Source: Tanytarsus gracilentus (lineage: Eukaryota > Arthropoda > Insecta > Diptera > Chironomidae). Taken from it: a stretch of 64,000 nucleotides of DNA. The translations under genes were made by a program, and so were the position numbers. Position 1 is the first letter of the stretch. Each line of letters starts with the position of its first letter. Of the stretch, positions 35,301-46,439 are shown piece after piece. The DNA lies in NCBI GenBank assembly GCA_038502055.1, contig JAXRKN010000043.1, forward strand, positions 1,116,001-1,180,000. Direction: 5' to 3'. Under the pieces are notes generated by a model. That model ran no database searches, was not told the DNA's origin, and saw only the letters and a program-made list of their open reading frames with translations.

Positions 35301-38300
35301 TAAATATCATTGACAGTATCCATCGCCTGAGTGGGACACAGTGACACCCGAGGCAAAGAATTTGATCAATCAAATGTTAACTGTTAATCCATACAAGCGA
35401 ATCACTGCTGCTGAAGCTCTTAAGCATCCATGGATTTGCGTAAGTTACGGAAGTTTTGATGATTTTTCACTTCCCTCCGACTTTTGGATCCTTTCGAGAG
35501 ATTTTTCCGTTTCCGTTTGTCTCATGCTTCCGCTCTGTCTCAAAAGAGACTTTCTCAACTTTAAAGCGTGTCCATTGTGTTAAAAATTATTATTCAAAAT
35601 TTACGCAGCAATGCACTCAGTTTCATGGTCTCATCAATTTTTTTGACATAGAAACGTGCAGGAAAATTATTCAGAATCGTATGGCAGAAATAATATATAA
35701 GAGGCAAACTTTCTCTTGTAGCCCCATTATTATGCTGATGATATTTTGCTTTTTCATAATCAAAGAATTTTCCACACATGTAAAGGGTAAAAAAACTCAT
35801 GATAGAAAAATATAAAAATTGATTTTCATGATGTGGATTTAAATCAGAAAAATTGTGGTATTTTTTATATGCTTTAAAAAAGAAACGCTCACAAAAATTT
35901 CCTTACTTTTTTAAATTTAACATAAAATATTTCAAATTTTTCATAAATCCATCAAAATTGAAATTGAGTAATGTCTAAAAAAAACTTTGAGTGCACTCAT
36001 AAAAATTCAGTAAAAAGGAAAAAATGTGTCATAAAATATGACAAACATTTTCATAATGTTGTCACGACAGAAAAAATGTATGAATATTAAAATGCGCGCA
36101 TATCTTCGCATGTAACAAGATTAGATTTGTCATTTTGGTGCTCGCTCGCGTATGTACGCTACATGCTCAAATATATCGATATTTTGTGTGTATATTGTCA
36201 CATTACGAAAGAGTAATTGCTGTAAAAATCGATTAGTGAGTGAAGAGTAATAAGAGGATTTATTTTATTGCCGCATTTAAATGATATTACGATGGCGACC
36301 GATTGTCTGCGAGCTCAACTTCCGATTGTTGTAAATTTCTCAAAAGAGCTAAAATTGCTATTTTTATCTCTTCATCGAGGGTTACGAGAGGAAGGAAAAA
36401 TCGTTACAAAATTGCATTTTACAGGGGGTGATTTGTAAATTAAGATCACAATTTTTATGAGGTTGTAAAATTTAAAGTTTTCGACCTATTTGATTCAAAA
36501 ATTAGGTGTGACTTAATTTTCAAAAAACCCTCTCGATTGCCCGTAATGATACAAAATCTTTTTTTTCTCCCACTTTTAGCAACGTGAGCGTGTTGCATCC
36601 ATTGTACATAGGCAAGAGACTGTCGACTGCTTGAAGAAATTCAATGCCCGCCGTAAGCTTAAGGTGAGTCAGGTTCCTTTATCTTGATCACAATTTTCTT
36701 AATTATGTCATTAAATCATGTACAGGGTGCCATCCTCACAACAATGCTGGCTACTAGAAACTTTTCAAGTAAGCACTCCATGAGAATTTTTCTTCCGTCT
36801 AAGAAGATGATTTCATTATCATAATCTCCTTTTTATCTCATAAATAAGCCTCGAAATCAAGTCATCCGTTTACCTTTCGGATTCGAATGACGTCAAGCAT
36901 TTTCTAAAGATTTTCCTCTTCCCTCTTAAAGGTAAAACTATGATTACGAAGAAAAGTGATGGATCACAGGTGAAGGAGAAAGAATCGACAGATTCGAGCA
37001 CGACATTGGAGGATGAGGATGTCAAGGGTAAGTTGGGAGAGTTTGCATTTCTTTCTAATTCTTCTTTTTCTTCCGAGAAAACTCTTCCTAAACTCTCGGT
37101 TAAGTTGGTCTGAAAATTTTATTAAATGTGATGGCTTAAAATTTTTTTTTAGAGCTCAAAATTTGGGTTGAAAAATTCAGACCAATTTTACTTTTATAAA
37201 TTTTGGGATGCTGGAAAAATTTTAGAATTCTTTTTATTCACCATAGCTTAAATGGTGTTTGTAAAAAATTCTTCAAACATTTTTCTTCAGTACCCTAAAA
37301 TTTTACGGAATCTTTTTTTCTACTATTTATTTTTTCTCTCTATATATGACAGTGAATTTTTATGATTTCGCGTCTTCCTCTAATTGATTATAATCTTTAT
37401 GTTCCGTTTCATTTTGATCATCCCCTCGCCATTTCCCACCAAAATCACCGCCGTATATATTTATATGCATGATATCGTGTCTTTTTGGAGTTTTTGCGTA
37501 TCACCATATAATTTTCAATATATTTTTTTGGATGACTGATAAAGCAAAATTTTTGCTGATAAGCGTAAAAAATCAAACGCATTTTGCTAGAAATCAGAAA
37601 TCCCTCGTGATGACAAGGACACTTGTTGATGTACAGTAAATGTGTGTGTGTTTTTTGTAATAGATCACTCTCGGCGTTAATTAATTAAACACTTTTTGCA
37701 CTACACTTCATTTTTTCCCTCACTTTCCACAACAGCACCAGTTTGTTGATTGATAATTTGTTTATTTGTGAAGCGACACACACATTTCACCACTGACTGC
37801 CTGCTTTTTTCACATTGCCTGACTGCACCGAATAAAATAGTAAAAAAATAAATTTTCCAACCACTTTTTCTGTTCTATTTTTTGCGCCCTTTTTGTGCTT
37901 TCCACCACTCAGTGAATGAATGATATTATTAGCATTTGCACGAGGAAAGACAAACGATTTGAGAATTTTTTTTCAACTAAAAATAGCACGTAGAGTATGT
38001 TTGAGTCAAGCATAAAGTTTTGTATGTGTTAAAGGCAAGAGTTAAGGTAGGAATAGGTTTTAATTAATTAGTCTTTGCATTATTCACGAGGCAATTCACG
38101 AAGTAATAGCTTGAAGATGCAATAATAATGAGAAAATAAGGATAAAACATGAAAATGATTATAGCGTCAATCTTATCAGCTAATAAACGCACATAATTTT
38201 ATAAGACACATCAACACATAGCTCATAATGATCTGAAGAGTTTCACGCATCTCCTCGTCATCGATCAAAAAAGTAGATAATCACTTTTTCCTTTCGAGTT

Positions 38301-41300
38301 TAAAAATCGATTATGAAAGAGGCAGCAGAAAAATTTGAAGTCATTGATGTCATATCTGATGTATATGTGTGCAATGACAGCATTTTAAGAATATTAAGTT
38401 ATTTTGTGGAGAATGAATGCTTTAATGTTGTTGTTAAATTTTTTTATGTTTGATGTTTTCTGTTGGAACATAAAAGTTCAGTTTCGCTAAATTTAAAAAC
38501 AAAATCCTGAAACTTTTGTTATAAAATTCCAAATTTTCGGATGAATTAAGAACAAAATTGAAAAGTTTAATCAAATTTTAATTAAATCATTTTCAATTAT
38601 TTATTCGCTTTTTCATGAAATATTCACCGAATATTTTCGTCCTCACACACTGTCTCTGTCTCTTTCTGTTGTTCATTTTCATAAAAATGAAATGGAAAAT
38701 CTAATTAGCTCTGAAGAATTCACTCATTCACTTTTCATCACTCATTTACCTTTAAAATTTCTTTTTCTTTTTCTCATTATTCTTTCAATCCCTCGCTGAT
38801 AATTTAATTTATCATTTCGAGGAATTTTTCTTTATATACCTTGTAGCAGTTGGAAGCGTTCATTTTAAATTTATTATAATCTCTTCCGTAAAGAACTTTT
38901 TTCCTCCCTTATTCTTTCTAAGTTATACTTCTACCGAGAAAACTTTTAATCCTCTTGAATTTATCTTTTATTTAAAATATATATTGATGATGAAGTGATA
39001 TTGAAATATAATTCTATTAAATGATGTCGGTTAATTAATGCCGAATTTCTTTTCATTTCTTTGTTTTTTTTGTTCTTATTTTCGTTTCTTCAACCAAATA
39101 AATAAAATTTACCCAACAAAACACACACTCAAAAAAATAAAAAATAATAAAGATGATAAGAAAGGAGGAGTAGATCGCAGCTCAACTGTCATTGCTAAAG
39201 ATCCAGAAGGTAAAAAATTAACACCTTAATTAAAATTATTATAAACATACAAAAATATATTTATCATGTACTCATACTATAATAATTTTATATTGTAATT
39301 GTGAATAATTTCACTGCACCATTTTATTGAAAACAAAATCTCATAAAAAGTACTTAATACGTTTGCTTAAATTCGATTTAATTTCTGCTTCAAAATCTCT
39401 TCTATAAACGATTGATGCTGATCAAACGAATGGTACCACGACACGTGACAAATATTTAATTACCACAAAAATTTGAACTTATTGGGAAATCGGAAAATAA
39501 GATTATGAAAAAAAATTCTAAGCTATTCGCTTGATAATTAAATGAATCTAAACCTAAAATAACTGAAACAAAATTTCATCAAAAAAAAAATTGAAATAAT
39601 TTAAGCTTTTAAAAAATTAAGAGCAAGTTTCTTAAACTTTTTTATTCCAGACTTTCAAGTTTTATGAAAGCTTTTGAAATTGTTTTATTTTTTTTACAAT
39701 TTTATTTTAAACTCTCAAAAATTTATTTTTTTGATGGTCTTTTGTTGAATCTTTTTATAATTTCTTAACACTATTTTTAATAAATAAATTTTATTGCACT
39801 TTATTTCACATATTAAATAAATCTATCATCGGCCTAAAAACACTTTAATTTTTAATTATGACGCCGTTGCATCGAAAATCAGAAAGATCCGCGATGTCGA
39901 CGAGTGCGGGATTAATCGGAAGCACATTAGCGGCGGCTGCAGGATTCGCGCTCGGCGGTCCGGCAATGCAAATGGAAAATCTTATAAGTGCAAATCCAAA
40001 TCAAGACTCGACGAGACGAGGCAGCACACCGACCACAACATCCGGCGGTTTTAGTAGCATTTTTAATTTAAAATCAGTTATAAGTGCAGCGACAAAGCCC
40101 GCTCAAATTTCAACGAGCAATTCAAATTTTAATAATGTGCCGCCACCAATTACAGTTCCAACCGCCGAACAAGCCGCAATGATTGAATCTCACGCCATCG
40201 CTTCCTCGTCGCCAAAATCCGTCCAAGGTACACAGAATCTAATTTTCCTCTAAAATTGTGTGCGCATCTGTTTCATGTGGCGACTGCAATTGTTTTTTTT
40301 CTTCTCTAACAATTTAATTTACTTTTTTTTGATGAAATATTGTTTTAATTATCTTGTAAGTCTTAGAATTTATTGGACTTTGCTTTAACAGCTTTAAATA
40401 ACAAAATCCGCGATTTATTGTTAACGTCACTTTTCTCTCTCTTGGCTCATTGTCGGCTTCGTCGTCATGGATATACTTTGGGGAGGTTTTGAACAAAGAG
40501 ATTTTCTCAGATTTCTTTTTCGGCCATGGGCGAACATTTAACGTTTTTAAAGCTCATTAAAATTGGATATATTCAAAAAAATATTTTTAATGTTTTTATG
40601 GAAAGTAGAAAAAAATTTGAACCCCCTTCAATGCAGTGAAAATTTCAAACTTAAACGCCTCCACATGGCTTTTTGGGTATACTTGCGATATAATACACTT
40701 TGCCTCAAATTACCATTGACGCAAATAAGATATTTTCCCGTTAATGTTTTTGATTGACTACCAAACAAACCATATCATGTACGCTTTTATGTTCTTCTCG
40801 GCTGTGAACTTGCACAAACACACTCTTATGGCAGTTCGACACGTGCAAACGACAGATCGTGACGACAGCATGAGAAATGATTCAACTGGGAGCTTTCCGA
40901 GCATTGAATCGTTACATACCGGTAAATAAATCTCATCGCATAAAATAAGCAAACACTACCCTTAAATCACTCTCAGCCTCCCTCTCACCGCCAAAAAGAA
41001 TTCTTTAACGAAGTTCATTAAAATTTATAGTTTAAAGCTTGAATCATTAAAAGTTGGGATGAAATCCATAAATAATCGAACCGAAAAGTGCCCTAGAGGA
41101 TGCTAAATTTTCCGCTTCCTAACATTGCTTGCCGGATTTCGCTTCCAATCCATCTTAACCAATTCTCATATGCCTCCTACTGAAAAAATTATCTAAATCT
41201 CTCGTTTTTTGCTTTCTACTTGCTGTTTTTTTTTGAAAATGAAAAATATTTAGAAGATTCGGATGATGTTGCTTATCGTCCATTGGGCGCAATGCATCTA

Positions 41301-44300
41301 AATGGAAATTGGCCTAATGAGGGTGAGTGCGAGTGGCAAATGGGTTTAAAAAAAGAGTTGAGAACTTTAATTTGAATTTTAAAACTTTGAGGCTAAAAAA
41401 AAGGTTAAAAATTTAAAAATTGCAAGTTCTCGTCCCTTGAATAAATGCTTACTGAAGAAGAAAGTTTGCTATATAAATAATGAAGTGTAAATAAGTAATT
41501 ACCGCTCTTCCCTTCTTACCAACTGACACTGATAAGCTTACAGACAGTTCGACATTTTGCTAACTAGAAAATAAAATTCCCCATTCACTTACAAATTGCG
41601 TTTCTCTTTTTATTGATTTCATTTCATTTTCCGCAAACGAGCTTTATCATCAATTGCAGTTGGTTGTCATCATGTAATCGATACAATGCTTTCTGTTTCT
41701 CCCCTCGATTTATATATATTGCTCTACTTTGTATGCCATGTAACCTCTTTTTTTTATTCGCTCGTAATCCGAATTGAATTTGAAATATAAGAAAACATTT
41801 ACCCGACAATTGTCAATCGATTTATTTTCCGTAGAAAGAGAGCAAGTTGTGAAGTTGTACCCGTAATTGATTAGCATCTTTTTATAGTCAAACCCGCGTG
41901 TTTGGAATACGCTTTACATATATGTTTAAAATACTTCGCTGACATTAACATAAATCTAATTTGTACGCAGAATAAAATCATTCCGAGCGCAAGATGTTGC
42001 CTCAAAATGAAGAGAGAAAATCAACTAAATTCATCCGCGGTACCTCTGTAAACAGCCAATTCACGCAATTAATCCGCTTTTCTATTTTTCCAAAAATATC
42101 CATATGAGAGAAATTTGGGGTGCGTGCAAAAGAGGGGATAGCTTTTGAAAGTGAAATGCTAATGCAAAGTAAACCTTAAAAATCATGGGCGCATTTGAAT
42201 CCTTTTTTCCTCATCTCTGGGAAAATTGAGAAAGGGATGACAACTTTGAAGGTTTTAAAAAAATAATTTCAGGCATTTTTATAAAGGAAATTAAAGATAA
42301 TTCAAGGAACTAAAGCGAAGCTTTTTGCCCATACAAAATAAAGCTCAAAACGCCAGAGAAGCTTTTGAGCTTTGGTCTTATTTCTTCTTTTTGTTCGTAT
42401 CCATATACGAATTACATTTAGTGTGAGTGACTTTCGTGCAAAAAATAAAATTTGGCTTTTAATCATGGAATTAGTGCAGCAGCTCAACAAATTTCATCGT
42501 ATAAAGTTTAGAAATAATGAAACAAAAAATATTTATTTAAATAATTTTTTCGATTTTGTCTCAATTTTGAAGTTAATTAAGTTTTTGTTATACAGCTGAC
42601 AGTTGACTCACTTGTAACGTATTTTTTCAAAAATGTGATAAAGTGATTCCGATTGTTCTTAAATTTAATTAAATATTTGCTCCAACATAGTTAAAAAATA
42701 AATTTAATATAGTTCCATTAGTGCTCTCTATATTTTGTGCAGATTCAGATGGTTTATCTTTATCACACAACATAGTGATTGGAGTCATATTTTTTTGCGT
42801 GCATTGGTGATTTTCAATGATGTGTTTTTTATAAAGATTTTTTCCTCAACATGAATTAATTTGAATAAATGAATCATCAAATAAAATTCAGGGTTATTTT
42901 TAAATAAAGTTTAACCACAATTAAGCATAATTAATAAAATTTTATTTCATGGTTGAGCAAATGTGTAACGGTTAGTAAAAATTTAAACTATGACACCTAC
43001 ACAATGTTTACAGTTCAGAGTGAAATTGAAATTTTTGTTTTCTAAAAATTTGTAATAAATTTAAAGAAATTTGTGTACAGGATCACAGAAAATCATGAGT
43101 CTGGTAGCTTTCTTACTTTTAAGATTAGAAAGTTAGAATCCAGTCATCAAATTATTTTCAAATTTAACAATTTAATGGAGCTGGATCTTTTTTTCACACC
43201 AATGCATTTTTATCACACAGATGCAATTTTAATAAGCTCTTTTGATGAAGCAAGCAGGTGTGATGACGAATTCTGGGAAAATTAATTTATCATTTTGTGA
43301 GTAAACAAGCCATCTTACTGAAATTTTTTAACAACATAATTTAAACCAAACATAAAAATTGAACTGATAAAATATATTTTATGTGAAAAGGAACTTTGTT
43401 TTATTTGAAAAAAAATAATTTGAAATTTTCATTGACTTGACTTTTTTTTCCATACAAGTTCAGATTTTTCGCAGACTGAAAGGCAAATAAGATTTCTCTG
43501 GCGTTTTATCTTGTATGGGCTTCCAGTCTTTGAGATAATTTGAGTTTCTACCTCTTGAGTAGAATTCGTATAAGAATTCACACGCGTTCAAAAGCAAGGA
43601 TTTTGGTTATTGCCTTCGCCAAAACTCACGTGCCTTTAAATAATCAAAGAAAATCTTTCATCTGATTCACGTCACAACCCTTATTTCTCGTTTTTGATTT
43701 TCAAGGATTTAATTTAGCTTAATCTTCTTGCTCGCTCTACGAAGGCTTTTTCATCAATTTCTTTGATGAGATGTGAAAAAGGAGAAAAATAAAAATTTCT
43801 CTAAGTCTTTGCAAATTTACAGCCGCCTAAATATATCCTTGAAGCTCAGTTTGAATATTCATCACTTTTTAATTATGTTTACTTTTCTTCCGAGCGCTTT
43901 AAGGAGATTTTCGCAAATTTTTTTTCGTGGTTATTAAAGGCTGTGCTGGAGGGAATTCGTAAAGTTTCTTGATTATATTAACGAAGGAAATTTATAAAAA
44001 AATTATGGGCGTGTTTTAATGGATTCTAAAAATTTCCTAGAACTTGTTAATTCAACTTTAAAACTTTTTGATGAAGAAATTGAAAATATTTTGTAAAGTT
44101 TTAAATGTTAAAATCTCGTTTTTTTCTCCTGAGGCAACATCTGCTCCCGATTGATGAGCACAAAAACTTAACTTCAAAAAAAATGTGATATTGAATTTAT
44201 TACATCATTACTTTCACATTATAAGCACTCTCATCCGTCAGAAATTTTTCCTTCTCGGAAAATAACATCATAATTGAGGATGTTATATATGATGGAAAAA

Positions 44301-46439
44301 TTTGTGAACACTCAACAAGTTTTATGCTCAAGTTATTAAACAACGATGCATTACACACCATAAAATTTTTCTTTTCGCCTCTCTTTTGTGTTTTTTGCTT
44401 TTTATCACTTTTGAAAACATATGCCGACGCACGTTTTTATCATTTTTACACTCTTTATACCTCACAACACCCATCAACCCCATGAAAAATATAACAAATT
44501 TTTTTCTCGCCTTGAAACCTTAAAAAAATAAATGACGATAAATCCTTTGACATTAAATTAGACATAAGGATTGTGTGTCCCGCAAAAACTTACTCGCAAC
44601 AATCCACCAACTCACAAAGTTCAGGTAAGATTTTTCTCATTATCGTGCATCCGCTCGCCGAAATACGAATGTCTGCCTCATCTTTCTGATTTATTTTTAA
44701 TTCTTAATATTATGCGAGTCTTGAATTAATTTGGACTCAAAAATTTGATGCCACTAACATTTTTTTATCATTAAAATTCTATTTTTTCTCGTATGTGACT
44801 GATGAAAGAGTTTTTCAAGTGTTTCTTTTTTTCTTGTTGCTTTTTTTGAGTGAAAATTTTCCCTCTGTTTTATCAATAAATAAATATTTTTGCTGAAACA
44901 ATAACCAAATTGGTGTTTACTTGGTGAAAAAAAAGTACAAAGAAAAGCATCAACAGCTTTGCTTATTTTTAGATCCAACTGTGGAGATTTTATGACTTTG
45001 TGAGATTAAATTTTATTGCCGTGGAAGAAAAAGATTTATGCGAAAAAAAAATTTATCTCTGTTGTATAGGCAACAAGTGTCGTCAATTTATGTACATTTC
45101 AAAGAAAAATTTCAGTGTTGAAAAGCTTTTCAATACACTCTAAAATATAAAAATCGCATTAATTCTTTCGCTGAATTTTTAAAGCTCGTAAAACTTTTCT
45201 ATAGAGAAGGAAAAAAATATGCGATAAAAGCTTCATTCGAAAAATCAGAACAAAGTTTTAAAGCTGACTTTGGAAAGCTCGACATGAAAGCTTTAAAATA
45301 CTTTTAAATTCTTTATTGTACATAATTTTCTCTATGTGATATTTTTTCCTGCTGAGCTTTTTCAATTTATAAAGTTAATGAGTTTTTGTGATATTTTTGA
45401 CATTTTATAACATCGACAAGAAAAAAAAATTTTTATTAGATTTATGAAATAATTTTTGGATTTTGCTTGTTTTTAGAAATTAACTTTTGTCTAATTTAAA
45501 TAAATTCAAACGAAATTCCCATTTATCGCTTAATTAATGTTAACATTGAAAATTTTCTCTCATTTTGCTTTATTAATGTTAAAAACCTCCATTTTATTGC
45601 GAATTCATAAAGTCAATGTTGCTATTTGTTTTCAATTAAATTCGCTGATGTTTAAAAAACATTTAATTAATTCGAAGTTTTCGTTAGTAGATTTTGTTTA
45701 TTTTTGAAATTTTTGTATTGTTTCTTCTTCGTATAAAATTGAAATTATTCCGCTCAATTAAAAGCGGTGAAAAAAATAATAATTTTCGTGGAATTTCACG
45801 TAGCTAATTTTTCTCCATTCTTCTATATTTAGCTCGCCGCCAGGAGATCATAAAAATGACTGAACAATTGATCGAAGCCATAAATAATGGCGATTTTGAT
45901 GCATACACGTGAGTGATTTCATTGTGCAAAAATTCCTCTGAATATTAACTAATTTTAACTATTCAAAAAACAGAAAAATATGTGATCCTCATTTAACTGC
46001 ATTTGAGCCAGAGTCACTTGGCAATCTAGTCGAAGGAATGGATTTCCATAAATTTTACTTTGAAAATGGTGAGAGAAAATTTTTATTGCTAATTAAATAT
46101 TTTTAAAATTTCATTCTTTTAGTACTGGGTAAAAATTGCAAAGCCATCAACACGACAATTCTCAACCCTCATGTCCACTTGCTGGGAGATGAAACTGCAT
46201 GCATTGCATATGTACGGTTAACACAATATATCGATAAGTAAGCTTTCGAAAATCCCCCCAAAAAAATATTTATAAACTTTTTTTTCTTCAGGCAAATGAA
46301 CGCTCACACTCATCAGTCGGAAGAGACACGAGTTTGGCATAAACGTGATGGAAAATGGCAAAATATTCACATACATCGCAGTTACACGGGCAATTTAAGC
46401 GGCTCAACTCCATTCGATTACGGCCACAGTAGCAAATGA
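29303..46439 (+). CDS. CaMKII: Calcium/calmodulin-dependent protein kinase II
   Basis: This is a multifunctional Ser/Thr kinase that forms dodecamers. Nineteen coding exons join in frame: 29303-29364, 30655-30749, 30834-30893, 32779-32833, 34784-34922, 34979-35260, 35317-35439, 36580-36663, 36726-36768, 36932-37027, 39153-39209, 39883-40227, 40835-40921, 41254-41322, 44562-44624, 45833-45908, 45974-46068, 46123-46237, 46292-46439. The kinase domain (about residues 14-272) has HRDLKPEN and DFG. The autophosphorylation threonine is Thr286 in RQETVDC, and the calmodulin-binding segment (LKKFNARRKLK) follows. The hub domain starts at RRQEIIKMTEQ. Using every exon gives 697 residues. Leaving out exons 12-14 gives 530 and also leaving out 11 and 15 gives 490, the range of Drosophila isoforms. 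Exons 11-15 lie in the linker, all phase 1-1. Confidence 0.97.
30894..34783 (+). other. CaMKII introns 3 and 4 (around the 55-nt exon 4)
   Basis: Apart from exon 4 (32779-32833) this stretch is non-coding. Open frames at 30940-31164 (+) and 31759-32181 (-) have no recognisable family and the latter has no ATG at its 5' end. I see no nested gene. Confidence 0.6.
35440..36579 (+). other. CaMKII intron 7
   Basis: The 1140-nt intron holds nothing I recognise except a TATCGATA palindrome at 36174-36181. Open frames at its 5' end are simple read-through from exon 7. Confidence 0.6.
37028..39152 (+). other. CaMKII intron 10
   Basis: The intron is non-coding. Its last part contains the long AG-free zone and pyrimidine tract that serve exon 11. 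I found no further phase-1 exon here. Confidence 0.6.
39153..39209 (+). other. CaMKII: CaMKII linker exon 11 (19 codons, phase 1-1)
   Basis: It encodes DKKGGVDRSSTVIAKDPE-like sequence, matching the variable linker of Drosophila CaMKII (KKGTVDRSTTVVSKEPE). The acceptor AATAATAAAG has no adjacent pyrimidine tract. Instead a strong tract lies at about 39046-39091, and no AG occurs from 38996 to 39150. Confidence 0.85.
39883..40227 (+). other. CaMKII: CaMKII linker exon 12, a 115-codon cassette or alternative first exon
   Basis: The open frame is bounded by an AG at 39881-39882 and a GTACAC donor at 40228. It is phase 1 at both ends, so it can be included or skipped without shifting CaMKII. It encodes a Ser/Thr/Ala/Pro-rich segment with a hydrophobic stretch (AGLIGSTLAAAAGFALGGPA). 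An in-frame ATG at 39858 could instead start a kinase-less product that splices to the hub domain, like mammalian alpha-KAP. The coding DNA is visibly richer in CG dinucleotides than its flanks. No AG occurs from 39671 to 39880. Confidence 0.65.
40835..40921 (+). other. CaMKII: CaMKII linker exon 13 (29-codon cassette, phase 1-1)
   Basis: It is bounded by TTATGGCAG and the donor GTAAAT. It encodes a hydrophilic segment with RDDSMRNDSTGSFPSIESL, rich in possible phosphosites. No AG occurs from 40730 to 40832. Its size and phase allow clean inclusion or skipping. Confidence 0.7.
41254..41322 (+). other. CaMKII: CaMKII linker exon 14 (23-codon cassette, phase 1-1)
   Basis: It is bounded by AATATTTAG and the donor GTGAGT. 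It encodes EDSDDVAYRPLGAMHLNGNW-type sequence. No AG occurs from 41099 to 41251, with a T-rich tract inside that zone. Phase matches its neighbours. Confidence 0.7.
41323..44561 (+). other. CaMKII intron 14
   Basis: The intron is 3.2 kb, AT-rich and without a supported gene. The final 230 nt are the AG-free zone of exon 15. The open frame at 43073-43285 shows no family signal and no matching splice sites. Confidence 0.6.
44562..44624 (+). other. CaMKII: CaMKII linker exon 15 (21 codons, phase 1-1, conserved with Drosophila)
   Basis: It encodes DIRIVCPAKTYSQQ..NSQSS, clearly matching the Drosophila linker DIRILCPAKTYQQ...NSQCSS. It is bounded by AAATTAG and the donor GTAAGA. No AG occurs from 44333 to 44559, the longest AG-free zone in this gene that I measured. 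Confidence 0.88.
44625..45832 (+). other. CaMKII intron 15
   Basis: The intron is 1.2 kb, AT-rich and non-coding. It ends with a conventional acceptor (TTCTATATTTAG) whose nearest upstream AG is only about 20 nt away, unlike the linker exons. Confidence 0.6.
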
